Source of the DNA: Liolophura sinensis
Taxonomy: Eukaryota; Mollusca; Polyplacophora; Chitonida; Chitonidae
DNA: 64,000 nucleotides
Assembly (NCBI RefSeq): GCF_032854445.1
Contig: NC_088298.1
Coordinates: 9,289,504 to 9,353,503 of the forward strand
Direction: 5' to 3'
Within the stretch, counting starts at the first letter, position 1. The number at the start of each line of letters is the position of its first letter. Below are positions 51,846 through 64,000 of the stretch, piece by piece. The notes under the pieces were generated by a model that saw nothing but the letters and a program-made list of their open reading frames with translations, had not been told where the DNA came from and ran no database searches. The position numbers and the translations under genes were made by a program.

Positions 51846-51889
51846 CTGACCCCAAACATGCAAATTCATAGTTCATACAAGCAATGGGG

Positions 51890-52555
51890 AAAATTATTTC
51901 TGATGTACGTCACCAGGCATTTAGAGAGTGCAGCAATACTGACACTAACCCTGACAAAACTGTTTCTGACGTACGTCACCAGACATTTAGAGAGTCCAGC
52001 AATACTGACACTAACCCTGACAAAACTGTTTCTGACGTATGTCACCAGAGATCTGGAGAGTGCAACAATACTGACACTAACCCTGACAAAACTGTGTCTG
52101 ACATATGTCACCAGACATTTAGAGAGTGCAACAATACTGACACTAACCAATACTGACACTAACCCTGACAAAACTGTGTCTGACATATGTCACCAGACAT
52201 TTAGAGAGTGCAGCAATACTGACACTAACCCTGACAAAACTGTTTCTGACGTATGTCACCAGATATTTAGAGAGTGCAGCAATACTGACACTAACCCTGA
52301 CAAAACTGTTTCTGATGTATGTCACCAGACATTTAGAGAGTGCAGCAATACTGACACTAACCCTGACAAAACTGTTTCTGACGTATGTCACCAGACATTT
52401 AGAGAGCAGCAATACTGACACTAACCCTGACAAAACTGTTTCTGACATATGTCACCAGACATTTCGAGAGTGCAGCAATACTGACACTAACCCTGACAAA
52501 ACTGTTTCTGACATGTCACCAGACATTTAGAGAGTGCAGCTATACTGCAGCAGGT
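51890..52555. repeat. 66-bp minisatellite, about 10 copies, open in several frames
   Basis: Unit TTTCTGACGTATGTCACCAG, ACATTTAGAGAGTGCAGCAA, TACTGACACTAACCCTGACA, AAACTG; TTTCTGAC starts at 51963 and 52029. Because 66 is a multiple of 3, frames of 186 (plus) and 106 (minus) codons arise with 22-residue repeats (LTYVTRHLESA). This is best read as a satellite, not a gene. Confidence 0.95.
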
Positions 52556-52939
52556 GACAAAGTAGCAGGATCAAGTTCACTCCTGTCTTCAAGCGTGTCA
52601 AGTCAGCAACCTTCGTCATCCATCATGCAAGGTACAAGTATATAAAAACAGCTGACAGTTCAAGCACGGTGATTTATGATGGGGCTGGAGTTAGGAGTTT
52701 TATGGCTTAGTTGCATGGTAAAGCTGCCCAGGTATATAAACAAGGTTGCCTAGTGCGAATGAATGTTAATTATACACCACTTGAGGTCATTGACCACAGC
52801 AGTAGTTCAGCCATATTGTACCAACACCGTATGTCCTGGCCTAGACTGTGAATCCCATTGTATCCTAAACTAATTCCTCCTGAAACATGTTCCTCAAATG
52901 AACAATTTAACTTTTGACAAGGGGCTTCTGCGGCCAAGG
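52556..52939. other. No gene seen
   Basis: Unique DNA between the 66-bp array and a SINE-2. Confidence 0.45.
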
Positions 52940-53195
52940 GAGATATCACACCAGCACGGCACAATGACCCAGGAACCGCCCACCAATGCGATCGCTGTGA
53001 GTTCAAGTCCAGCTCAGACTGGCTACCTCTCCGGCTGTACACGGGAAGGTCTGTCACCAACCTGCAGATGGTTGCTGACCATCTACCCCGGGTTTTGCCC
53101 TGTTTCCTCCCACCATAATGCTGGCCGCCGTCTTATAAATGAAATATTCTTGAGTACGGGGTAAAACACCAATTAAACAAATAAATAAATAAACT
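52940..53195 (+). mobile_element. SINE-2, near full length with tRNA-like head
   Basis: Head ACCAGCACGGCACAATGACC and B-box-like GTGAGTTCAAGTCCAGCTC, then ACCTGCAGATGGTTGCTGAC, CACCATAATGCTGGCCGCCG and a (AAAT)n tail. Confidence 0.92.
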
Positions 53196-53922
53196 TTGCA
53201 CAAGACTTAATTTATTTGCTAAATTTAAAGTCATAAAACTGTGAAACTTCGACAAAAGCAAAAATTGCACAAAGGGCCTTTAGCAATCTGGATATTGGTC
53301 CACTGGTATATATAGGCCTAAAGAATATTTTGAAGAAAATCATCCATCTGACGGCCTTCACAAATCATTATTTTTCCCTATGTTTTCAAAAGTTACCTGA
53401 TATTCCTTATCCGAAACCTACCTTATACAGGTACCTGTACAAAGAAACTGGAGTTTAACACACACAATTGATAAAAATTTTATGACCAATACCACAAGTA
53501 TATATTTCAAAGGTCTTCAGTAAAATGAACTCATACACATATATTATCATGCTTTTGAAACCTTCTGAAAGGAAAGCTTGCCGCTGTCATTTACTTCTCA
53601 TTAGTAACTCATCCAGTGTCACTCGATTTTAAAAGTGAACTGCCTCTGTTTCAACACCACCTTTTCAAACAATGTCATGGTGCAAACTTCACAACAAAGG
53701 CATATATACCTGAAATGACCTGCCAGAAAGAGTTCCCAGCTTGCTAAAAATGACAAAATTTTGTTTTAGGTTGAAATCCTGAATGACCTCCAGCAATTAC
53801 AACAATCAATGCATGCATATTTATCACTAAAACCTCAATGAATGCTCCTCATATGAGGAAGTGATTGTTTGAATAATTTATCTGGATTCAACTCTTACAT
53901 GCTCAAAGAATATTTTACTTTT
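53196..53922. other. No gene seen
   Basis: AT-rich unique DNA. Confidence 0.5.
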
Positions 53923-54134
53923 GTAATTCTGCAACCTTTTCACATGTTTGCAAGGTGTTTACTCAAGGATATTCTGAGGGCATTATTCTGTTTTGACTGA
54001 TAAAATTAAACTTTCTGCAAAGCCCAGAAACTGGCCAATCCAACCATTATAGTTTTGTCTCCAAAATCAAATTAAAAATGTGCATAAATTGCACCGAAAG
54101 TTGCTCTTTCATATGTGAAAAGGTTGATGAATTA
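53923..54134. mobile_element. MITE copy 4, complete
   Basis: TAATTCTGCAACCTTTTCAC at the left is the inverse of GTGAAAAGGTTGATGAATTA at the right. The interior has CAGAAACTGGCCAATCCAAC and GTTTTGTCTCCAAAATCAAA. It is in opposite orientation to copy 1. Confidence 0.92.
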
Positions 54135-56221
54135 GGGTAGTTCTGCATACCATGGGGATTTTAAGGGTGGGAGCTAGAATAGAGATTGAGTGTGGAAGAA
54201 AAATGCCTTGCAGTTCACATACTGCAACCTTTGACAAATAACTGACTTTTCTATCTGTAGATTTTTTCCTTCAGAGCAAGTTCAAAGTGTTACGATACTA
54301 CGCCACATTGGTGGACAACAATTAAGTCAATGTACTTCATGTAAGCCTACATCATCCTAAATGAGCTATAGACTGCTTTGTATCAATCACCTAGGCCTTG
54401 AGAACAGATTCAGGAAAAAGTCCATACCAGATGAAGGCTGATGTTGAACTCACTGTAATTGCATCCTACGTAAATATCACAATGGAAAAATGCAAGTTTC
54501 TGAATCAAACATAATGATCTTTATTTCTCTCTAAACATGCACTATTTAGGGCCAAATTCACTAAAAGACAGTATTTGCCCCCAAAAATTGCCCCCTAAAA
54601 AGAGTATAAATTTTTAGAGGCAAGACAAATGTGCCATATTACATTTCAAATCATCCACCAAGCACTTTTGTAACTTGACCATGACTAAAACATCCAGAAT
54701 CAATCAAAAATGAGCAACTACAAGTTAGTACAACTGAAATTTTAGGTCAAATACAGGAACTGGATTATCTGTATAGTCGTAGTTGTTCCTGTCAGAGTCG
54801 ATCAAAACTTTTAACTGTATGAAAACAAATAGAATAAAGATTTAATTTTACTCCTTTCCGTTGATATCTTTACTTCACACCTAAACAGGCTGAGATAATT
54901 TACATGTAGTTATATAGGCGATATAAATGACACTAATTAAGCTGCGAGATCACACTTACCAACCTCTTACTTGACAAACATCCTTTGCTCTGGCCAGTGT
55001 ATCTGCGTCTGACTGACAGACGGCCAAAACTTTCTGAATGTTTATAAAAAACAAAGTGGTCTGCTTATGAAAAAATAAAAAAAAGACTTTTGTCTACAAT
55101 AGATAGCAGCTGATTTAATTGGTGCACATTACTATCCGACCCTAATTACTAGTGTATGACTCATTGGGGCATTATTTGAATCAGAAATGCCCATTTCCAG
55201 CTATCACAGGCATAATTACTTATTACTCATCCTACCGACATACTTCCTGAGTTTACTAATTTCTGTTTTGATTACAGCTACTAACTGGTCTACATGAACG
55301 CAATCCTCGTAATTAATATTCGATTAGTCACGACAGACTATTAAAAATTACACAGAGAAATCCAACTCCAGGATCATTGAAAGTGATCAGCTGAAAGTAC
55401 TGGTCACTTCAGAAGCCGTTCAAATCAGGTTATCAAGGGTAAGGGATTCTATCCATACAGTTTTTACATACACGTCTGCAGTTCTGGGGGCAAAGGAGGG
55501 TGAAAGGAACGAAAATCTTTTTGCATAATTGAAAATCAGCTGACGTTAATCTGTATGCCTACCATAAAATGAGCAAAAAAAAAAAAACAAAAAAAAAAAC
55601 AAATGTACCCTAATTTAATAACAATTAATAATGACAATATCAGTAAACCTTGGGTGTACTATTCCCCAAGACTCAGCATACGCGTTATCTTGAGGTGAAA
55701 CTACCCCAAAACTCACCGTACATGTACATGCATGTGCTATGAAGATAACGGTTACCCATGAGTCAGCATGCCCATAACTGAGGGTTAACCCCCACCCCCA
55801 CCCCGCCTCACCCCCACACAAAAACTGAGCATGCATAATCATTAAAGGTAATATTACCACAAAAATAAGTATGCTTCAAGCATAATATTACCTCAAACTC
55901 AGCATATGTCAAGTTTAACATTAACTCAAAATCCATGTGCATTGAAGTAAAACTAACCCAAAAATAACCAAAGTATATAATATAAATGCCTATAAATGAA
56001 ATTTATTAATGCCAAAAGTTTCAGTCAATTGATATCAAGCAAATCAATTAACAACTTGAAATTAAATCAATCAAATTCAGTGTTTCTGTGCAAATGTGAA
56101 ACCTATTTTTTTTTTGCACCTTAATTACGTTTTGAAACGACTTTATCCGTATACGAACATAAAGGGCCATAAAAATTGGGAACGAACTATAAATTTAATA
56201 TCAATTATGTAGCAAAGCAGG
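54135..56221. other. No gene recognised; weak local repeats
   Basis: Unique DNA. An imperfect CTCANCATAC-type motif recurs at 55660-55925, with a C-rich tract at 55790-55815. Poly-A runs are at 55075 and 55575. Confidence 0.45.
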
Positions 56222-56262
56222 ATAAATAAAGTTTATCAATCAATCAATCAATCAATCAAATA
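56222..56262. repeat. (TCAA)n microsatellite
   Basis: About seven TCAA units around 56236-56260. Confidence 0.9.
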
Positions 56263-56357
56263 ACACACCTGAATGTGCAGATGATCACAATCTGTAGCTT
56301 ATTTGAAATATGAAGTTTGGAGATTTTGTGAAGTTTCAGACTGCACACTCTGCAGTT

Positions 56358-56455
56358 TTCTATTCATTCTATTCATGATCTATTCATTCCATTCATGATT
56401 CTATTCATTCTATTCATGATCTATTCATTCTATTCATGATTCTATTCATGATCAG
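56358..56455. repeat. About 20-bp minisatellite, 5-6 copies
   Basis: CTATTCATTCTATTCATGAT and close variants in tandem. Confidence 0.92.
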
Positions 56456-56682
56456 TAAAAAAAGGGAAAGAGATTGCATCAATAATAGAATATATGTAGA
56501 TGGTCTGGTGAGAAATGCACGTCTGGAAAATAATCAAATCTTCAGTCAAACTTTATACTTATATACTTGGTGAGCACAAAAATGTATAAAAATGAAAATC
56601 TGACAATATCTAAAATTTTAAAACAAAGGATGATGCAATGCACTAGGCAATTATTGATATAAATAAGAATTTGGCAACTTAT

Positions 56683-56830
56683 TTTATTTATTTATTTGAT
56701 TGGCATTTTACGCCCTAGTCAAGAATATTTCACTTATACGACGGTGACCAGCATTATGGTGGGAGGAAACCGGGCAGAGCCCGGAGGAAACCCACGACCA
56801 TCCGCAGGTTGCTGAGAGACCTTCCCACGG
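56683..56830 (-). mobile_element. SINE-2, well conserved, head-truncated
   Basis: TTTATTTATTTATTTGATTGG, TTTTACGCCCTAGTCAAGAA, GTGACCAGCATTATGGTGGG and CACGACCATCCGCAGGTTGC. Confidence 0.93.
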
Positions 56831-59410
56831 AGACTTATTTTACTGTACATATACGAGTCAACAAGTGAAAATTTGGAACCTCTCGATCAGAAGCTGAAGG
56901 CAACCAGTCTTTTTTTCATGCATATTTTTCAAAAGTTCAATAATCTGATTTTGTTTTCTGAAAAAATTATGTGCACGTATATCCCCAGTAGATAGTAAAT
57001 AGAATATTACTTATGAATTTACACAGCATTTCCTGAAGCTGTAATTCAGAGGCTATAAGTAAAGCACAGACTATATAAATAAGATACAAATTTTCTGAAA
57101 TTTGCAAAAAAAAAACAAAAAAAACAAAAATAAAAAAACACAGTAAAAGTTTTAAGACTTAAATTTATCCATACATAGCAGAAACAAACCAGCTAAGCTT
57201 AGATTAATGAAAATTCAAGGAAATATGACAAAATTTATTTACGAGTGGGTTGCGGGAAACGTGAAAAACTGCATGCATCTACATGACAAAAGACATGTAT
57301 GACCTGCGAGTCGACCCACACGATGTCTGCAATGTCTGCTGCTAGCCTGAGCGTGCACACTGAGTTGGTGCGCTCAATTGTACATCCGATTTGTGACTTG
57401 CTGCTGATCAGTTACTTCCTTCTAGAGCAACAGCCTGTTGACACCTTGGACACTTACGCACTTTAGTAAGACAAGCCCACCATTAATTACTGCAGGAAGT
57501 TTGTACTAGAAGACCAGGTTAGGCAATGGAGGAAACTAGTTCAGAAGAGCATTCCCCCACTTGAGAAAATTTGACAGGCACAGTCCTGGATGGTGAAATT
57601 ATGTAAAGTTCTGCACTCAGTGCCCTTCGAAGGTGCAGTGACCTAGCTTAGTACAGATATACACATGCCCTTGAATATACAGCAAAACCTTAATTTTCAC
57701 TCAAAAAAGCACAAAAGGAAACATACGTAAAGTCGCTTACAGGAGACAAAAAAAACAAAAAACGCCACAAATAAAATAATAATTCAGCACCTATCAAATA
57801 AAATTAGTAACAAACTAAAATGACCTAAATCCGAAACAACAGTTCAAACACTTTCTCTTAAACATTATTTTTCTGATTTGTGATGCTAAGTTTAGAACTC
57901 GAACTGTTAACTTTAAATTACATGTTATAAACCCTGAACTGTTGAGTTTTGCACAAAACAATACATGCAAGCTAACCCCTAATATCAGGCACTGTAAACA
58001 TCAATAAACCAATCAAAAAACCAATCCTTAAACCAACAGGGTATATCTATTTTGAAATTTCACCCTGGAAATATAAGGATTTATGTGCCTATTCAAAAAG
58101 AGTCATGAGTTTCACCACATTCCTGAGATGTAAAGAATATTTTTATTTTCAGTTTCCATGATTTTATAACATTTTTTTGTCAGCCAGTAGCTGTATGTCC
58201 AAAACCTCATAAAAACAAAGTCACATCAGGATTCAAGTTCATATAAAACTTTCTCTCAAAATATGTTAACTGATATTTTCATATATTTTTTTTCACTTTA
58301 TTAAATACAAATGTTCGAATTCTATGATGGGCAGTATCTTTTGTTTTGCCTTCTTTACATACACCTAGAGTGAATGTTTTGAGCTCATTATTAAGTAATC
58401 TTTTATTTAAGGATCGACTGTAACTTTTTTTTAATTTCATTGAGGTATGAACCAAAACAAAAAAAAAAGGCTGTGCAAACTGTATGAATCTGCGATTTAT
58501 TTGCGCAAATATTTATGCAGAATGAAGACTGCGGGTGGTTTGAAAATTATTGTTGTGTTGAAAATCTTTCTATGGCCGATTGGAAATGTATGTTTAACGT
58601 GGGAACGGTCCTGATTAAGTTTAGTAAAAGTAGTCCAAAGAGAGTGGAGCATAAATATTTTTCAGGTTCATCGAAGTATGAATGCAAAAAATTTACCAGA
58701 AAAGCTCATTATCATTTGAACACAAAGGACATTTAATTATTCGTGGGTAATAAGACTCTACTCCAATATTAAAAGCTATGACACCTTTTTTCATAACATG
58801 AAATAATATTTTTGGGCACTTAAACCACCAGCTATATGGTCCATAAATTCAACCAATGAATTCAAACATTTGAAAGAATTTAACTGTCTTAAAACAATGG
58901 AAAAAAAAAACATACGAAATTATTTGTATGTATCTGATTAGCTATCAAATTAGCCTGGCTACATTTTTTTGGTTTTCTTTCAATTTCTATAACACCGTAT
59001 AAACACAAATACAATTGTACACGTATATATGCAGGCTTGCGGTTTTAAGGCGTACTTCACAATTCCTCAGTCAAAGTATTACATGGGTGCTGTCATATTC
59101 ACCAGAAACACACAAACTTAATTCAGTCCTACTGTTGGACTCCTGATATATGGCTATATCATGATACAGTGCCAGGAGACTGTATTGTTTAATCCTGTAT
59201 TTAACTGGCATAGTTCTGTCTTTGGCATTATTTAGAGTAACTGTAGTTTCTAAACAAAAAAAAAGTTTCTCCAAAAATGAAAAAAAAAAAATGAATAAAA
59301 AACCAAAAACCCGGCTTGATCGACAAAAGAGACTATAGGCAATGGACTTCATTTCCAACATAATTGGTCTGAGAGTTCTAATTTCTTGTCGTTTGAAAAT
59401 TAAAACTATG
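56831..59410. other. No gene recognised
   Basis: Unique DNA with several poly-A runs. A less AT-rich block at 57240-57480 contains a 55-codon plus frame (57299-57466) without motif. A minus frame of 119 codons (59071-59430) includes a T-rich low-complexity stretch and enters a MITE; neither is supported. Confidence 0.4.
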
Positions 59411-59622
59411 CAATTCATCAACCTTTGCACATGTTTGTAAGATGTTTATTCAAGCATATTCTGAAGGCACTATTCTGTGTAGGTTGATAAAACTAAACAT
59501 TCTGTGAAGCCTGGAAATTGGTCAAAAGAATCTTTGTAGTTCTGTCTCCAAATATCAAATTAAAAGTGTACATAAATTCCACTGAAATCTGCCCTTTCAT
59601 TTGCGAAAAAGTTGAAAAATTA
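59411..59622. mobile_element. MITE copy 5, complete
   Basis: The left end is CAATTCATCAACCTTTGCAC; the right end TGCGAAAAAGTTGAAAAATTA is its near inverse. The interior GGCACTATTCTGTGTAGG is shared with the other copies. Confidence 0.88.
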
Positions 59623-59913
59623 GCGTCATGTTACTTCAAGTACAATGCAAACAATAAAACACGGTCAGAGGAAGAGGGAGGGAGGTAGAGAGTGGAGAAG
59701 AAAAAATCCTCCTCAACAAATTCAACCAGGGGCATGGCGCATATTTTGGCATATCACAGGAATGTTACCTGATTTGAACAGGTTGTTATGTAACTTCTGT
59801 GAAGTGCATATGAGCCCCTACCTGTACACTTCATTTATACTTATCAAAATCTCATGATTTTTGCATCAAATTAGTACTTTACTGGTTACATTTGTTGAAG
59901 ATTTACAGTGCTG

Positions 59914-60119
59914 CAATTTTTTTCAACCTTCTTATCATGTTTACTCAAGGTGTTTATTCAAGGTGTTCACTCAAGCATACTCTGAAGGCATTATTTTGTG
60001 TGGAGTGGTAAAAGTACACGTTTTGTGAAACCCTAAAATTGGGAAATCCAACCAATGCAGTTTTGTACGTAAAAATATACTTAAAGTTGCTCTTTCAAAT
60101 GCGAAAAGGTTGATAACTT
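59914..60119. mobile_element. MITE copy 6
   Basis: TTTTTTCAACCTTCTTATCA, a locally duplicated CAAGGTGTTTATTCAAGGTG, GGCATTATTTTGTGTGGAG and right end ATGCGAAAAGGTTGATAACT. It lies about 290 bp from copy 5 in the same orientation. Confidence 0.85.
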
Positions 60120-60294
60120 GGGACATGTAGATCCATTCCCCACCCTCACTACCTGTGGGGCTTTAGGTCAACAGCGAGCACTTGACGACGCCCGTTTGAC
60201 AATTTAGGCAGCCCGTTCAAGATGAGTGGTCTTCCATCAATATGGTACACTTATTTGTATGTCACATGGTAAAGTTCATCCATAAATTACCAAA

Positions 60295-60392
60295 GGTCTG
60301 TGGTTTTACCCCCAGCACTCCCCACTCATAAAACTGACAGCCATTGTATAGCGTTGAGCGTCAAATGACATAAATAAATAAATAAATAAGTC
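60295..60392 (+). mobile_element. Diverged SINE 3' end
   Basis: TCTGTGGTTTTACCCCCAGC, AAAACTGACAGCCATTGTAT, then a (AAAT)n tail. Confidence 0.55.
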
Positions 60393-61065
60393 AATCACAA
60401 CCTGAATATTCATTCAGGTACAGATATGCACCGTCTTCTTACAAAAGTTATGTCCCTTAGAACACATCTGCTTTCCATTATACACCTGACACGAACCTGT
60501 AACATGAAATTGTGTAAATACACTTCATATAGCTTGAATAGTTTGATAGCGACCGTCCTCGCTGAGAAAGTGGTTTTCAAAAAAAAAGCTGTTCCCTAGC
60601 ATTATCAAAATAGATGAACTAGATTTCACAATACTGGGTAAATGTGTTAGTATAATTAAGATTGCTAATTACCATCACCCCCAATTCACTTGGACTGTGT
60701 TGCCGGTGCACTTGACATTCCCAGCTTAGAATGAATTAAGGCAGTAGGTGAAATGACACCAGTAATGGACTTCTTACATAAACTTTCAGTATTGATGGCT
60801 GTACATATGTACAATCAACACTGCGGCCCTCGCATGAGTTCCACAAGGAGCTTTCCATCCCCTTCTCCCCACCCCGGCATCTTATCACGTTAAAATCTAT
60901 TTTTTATACATGTGTTTGTATGGTATTAATTTATTTCTTGTGGGCAGTCTCACAAAAGCAAATGTCTTCTGATTTTTACACTGTTATAATTTTATCCATT
61001 AAAAAATATGGACAGAGCTTATTATCACATAAAAATTAATATGCATGTACGTACGTGTATTCTTG
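60393..61065. other. No gene seen
   Basis: Unique DNA. Confidence 0.5.
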
Positions 61066-61365
61066 GGAATTAAGATTATACTTAACAATTTTTCAGTCAT
61101 ATGACAACGTGGCCTCATTAGGTACATGTATATGTAATGTGTGTTCCTGGGGCAGGGCATCTCCATGCCGCCTCCACTGAATTATCATGCTGAAGACACC
61201 AGACATGACACCCCAACTAGTCATATCATACTGACACCAGTCTTGTTTCTTGTTCTAACCTGTCAGTGTTGAGTGCCAAGCCTGGCAACAAGTGGTATTT
61301 GGTATATGGCCTGAATCATGTCTGACCGCAGGTCACCCGATTTCAAGGCTCTTAAACCACAAAGC
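61066..61365 (-). mobile_element. SINE-1b, diverged
   Basis: TTAACAATTTTTCAGTCATA, GTGTTCCTGGGGCAGGGCAT, ACACCAGACATGACACCCCA and GTCAGTGTTGAGTGCCAAGC; the head near 61330-61365 is degenerate. Confidence 0.8.
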
Positions 61366-62109
61366 TTTACCTTTAGAGTGTAAAATTCATTTAAGTTTGA
61401 ATCGATCATTGTTTACAATCCAGTTCTTTGAAATTTTTCATTTCTTGACAGTTGGTTTTATTGGAAAACCTCAGCGCCACGAGCAATGTAACCATCAGCC
61501 TTTCAGATATGACTCACAAAATTTCCCATGTATGCGTTTTTTTTTCTGATAAAAAAATTAATTCAAGCAGCTCTGTAAGATATCATATTTCTCCCTAGCT
61601 ACAAATTATACATGCAAACTTTCGTAAACATTCCATAGCTTCCCACAAAATTGGACTTTTGTAACTAGAAAAAAAAAGGTCTTGAATTTTTGATAATTCC
61701 TGAAAACTTTCAGTTGGGCATGATTTCCAGGTCACATAAAGCAATTCCATGGGTGAGGACTCTATTTTAATAAAATAAAAAAAAAACTAATAAAAAAATT
61801 GAGAGATTGTAAGTTTATGTGCATGAAATACACTGACATGTACCACAGGTGTTGATGTTTTACGCTCAGATTGGTGAAAGTGACAGCTCCAACATAAAAT
61901 TGTTTATTATTACAAAAAAAAAATTAAATTTTTTTTTTCAACATCCCCCTTTGCAGGTGGCTAGGTGCTGAATTGGTTTGTTTAGACTATGATCCAGATT
62001 CTAGTCACAATAAAGCACAGTGTACCCTGAGGCGTACGTGGTACTGGGGCAGATGATCATCCCACCTGGCAATAGAATCCGAATACAACATCCAAGCTGT
62101 CAGGGAAAG
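61366..62109. other. No gene seen
   Basis: AT-rich unique DNA with poly-A/T runs at 61660, 61775 and 61915. Confidence 0.5.
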
Positions 62110-63243
62110 CTACTAAATAATATACCTGAGGGTGAACTTAGATATAGGCTTCATCTTCACACAATATACCCAAGGGTGAACTTAGATATAGGCTTCATCT
62201 TCACACAGTATACCCTAGGGTGAACTTAGATATAGGCTTCATCTTTACACAGTATACCCGAGGGTGAACTTAGATATAGGCTTCATCTTCACACAGTATA
62301 CTCAAGGGTGAACTTAGATATAGGCTTCATCTTCACACAGTATACCCAAGGGTGAACTTAGATATAGGCTTCATCTTCACACAGTATACCCGAATGTGAA
62401 CTTAGATATAGGCTTCATCTTCACACAATATACCCAAGGGTGAACTTAGACATAGGCTTCATCTGCACACAGTATACCCTAGGGTGAACTTGGATATAGG
62501 CTTCATCTTCACACAATATACCTGAGTATGAACTTAGACATAGGCTTCATCTTCACACAATATACCCAAGGGTGAACTTAGATACAGACTTCATCTTCAC
62601 ACAGTATACCCAAGGGTGAACTTGGATATAGGCATCATCTTCACACAATATACCCGAGGGTGAACTTAGATATAGGCTTCATCTTCACACAATATACCCG
62701 AGGGTGAACTTAGACATAGGCTTCATCTTCACACAATATACCTGAGTATGAACTTAGACATAGGCTTCATCTTCACACAATATACCCAAGGGTGAACTTA
62801 GATACAGACTTCATCTTCACACAGTATACCCAAGGGTGAACTTGGATATAGGCATCATCTTCACACAATATACCTGAGTATGAACTTAGACATAGGCTTC
62901 ATCTTCACACAATATACCCAAGGGTGAACTTAGATATAGACTTCATCTTCACACAGTATACTCTAGGGTGAACTTAGATACAGGATTCATCTTCACACAG
63001 TATACCCAAGGGTGAACTTAGATATAGGCTTCATCTTCACACAGTATACCCAAGGGTGAACTTAGATATAGGCTTCATCTTCACACAGTATACCCGAATG
63101 TGAACTTAGATATAGGCTTCATCTTCACACAATATACCCGAGGGTGAACTTAGATATAGGCTTCATCTTCACACAATATACCCAAGGGTGAACTTAGATA
63201 CAGGCTTCATCTTCACACAGTATACCCTAGGGTGAACTTGCGC
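62110..63243. repeat. 44-bp minisatellite, about 26 copies, with higher-order pattern
   Basis: Unit GGGTGAACTTAGATATAGGC, TTCATCTTCACACAATATAC, CCAA; GGGTGAA starts at 62130 and 62174, a 44-bp period. Variant units (TGAGTATGAACTTAGACATA, GATACAGACTTC, GGATATAGGCATC) recur as a block near 62520, 62740 and 62873. Confidence 0.96.
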
Positions 63244-64000
63244 ACGAGACATGGATGGCCATTTATACATGAGCCAAATCAGGCTCTTCTTCAAATTAAA
63301 GGTAGCAATGGTAAATTGTGGGAGATAGCCTTAATTATGTAAAAATTTCGCCCAACACAAAAGTGTATTTTTAAAGGCAAATAAATAAAAATATTATTTC
63401 AGGAGCTGAAACTTTGAAGTTTCCTTGAAGCAAACCTTGAAACACCTTTGTAAAACCAGTAGAATTCCAAAAAGCATGAAAAAATTGGCAATTTAGTCAC
63501 AGACAAAATTTATTGTCATTTAGGGTATATATCTTCATTTAGATAGGCTTTTCTTTACACAATTCTGAACATTCTCATGAGTACATGGGACATGCATATT
63601 TATATAAAAGCCAAAAGCCTAATCCTCTTCAAATTAAAGGTTACTATGGTAACTTGTGGTGTGATTCACCTGTACAAATACAGTAATTCCCTACATTTGA
63701 AGAAATATACGTACTGGTGCTACTATATGTGTGCATGTGCCTTATACATGTATCTATTTATAATACCATATTGTCTGAGTTAAATAATTAACTTTTATTT
63801 GAGGAAGCTGATTGATGTCTGGAGCCATTCTGTTTAAAGGCGAAGGATAAGTGGATAATTTATGGGGAGGGTCAAAACCACAATAGACAGTATGTACATA
63901 ACCTCACGTCCTACAAAGCTTCACTTTTACCGCAACAATTACTAATCATCAATTTTAAGTTGTAACAATAAATATAAAAGAACAATAAAGAATCGTGGGG
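63244..64000. other. No gene seen
   Basis: Two similar phrases, CTTCAAATTAAAGGTAGCAA (63290) and CTTCAAATTAAAGGTTACTA (63628), mark a diverged duplication about 340 bp apart. No ORF is supported. Confidence 0.45.

Noticed and set aside
51858-52418. 186-codon plus-strand ORF
   Set aside because: It is a by-product of the 66-bp tandem repeat; several frames on both strands are equally open and none has a protein motif.
57299-57466. 55-codon plus ORF in a less AT-rich block
   Set aside because: Length is expected by chance, there is an in-frame stop just upstream, and no recognised motif.

Overview
The window is nuclear DNA of an invertebrate animal, most probably a mollusc and at least a lophotrochozoan. 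It is AT-rich, has GT-AG introns, and is crowded with the tRNA-derived SINE families that recur in mollusc genomes. One family carries a GTGAGTGAGTGCTTGGGG tail; the other carries a core near TTGATTGGTGTTTTACGCCG and a (TAAA)n tail. No prokaryotic operon, CRISPR array or canonical tRNA/rRNA gene is visible. The species cannot be named from the sequence alone.

The one convincing cellular gene is a nuclear hormone receptor on the minus strand, about 33.5 kb down to 17.27 kb. Eight coding exons can be joined in consistent phase (250, 206, 108, 145, 254, 231, 208 and 248 coding bases plus stop), giving 550 codons. Exons 3-8 are strongly supported. They give the two-finger DNA-binding domain (P-box CEGCK), the NR1-type extension AVRFGRMP, the ligand-binding-domain signature and an AF-2 helix. 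Exon 1, with the start codon and an upstream TATA box, is a phase-compatible candidate only. The receptor is NR1-like: its ligand-binding domain resembles PPAR, but its D-box has the ordinary C-x5-C spacing rather than the short PPAR spacing.

Two exons of this receptor have been partly copied in tandem into the intron just downstream. The first-zinc-finger exon has two extra 97-bp copies. The helix-8 end of exon 7, with its splice donor, is repeated about four more times at roughly 73-bp spacing. The copies keep the reading frame, and most of their differences from the exons are synonymous. This is the most unusual observation in the window.

Layout: 0-2.9 kb, SINEs and a MITE. 2.9-8.9 kb, a decayed Jockey/CR1-like non-LTR retrotransposon interrupted by a Penelope-like reverse transcriptase, a SINE with an internal triplication and two SINE tails. 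9-16 kb, mostly unique non-coding DNA with one SINE, short repeats and two promoter-like motif clusters. 16.2-17.0 kb, a 24-bp minisatellite. 17.3-33.5 kb, the receptor gene, whose introns hold SINEs, minisatellites and a 1.03-kb TTAA-flanked inverted-repeat element. 33.8-64 kb, no convincing exon: a gene-poor stretch with SINE and MITE copies and many minisatellites (period about 90, 38, 31, 22, 43, 66, 20 and 44 bp), two of them derived from recognisable parents.
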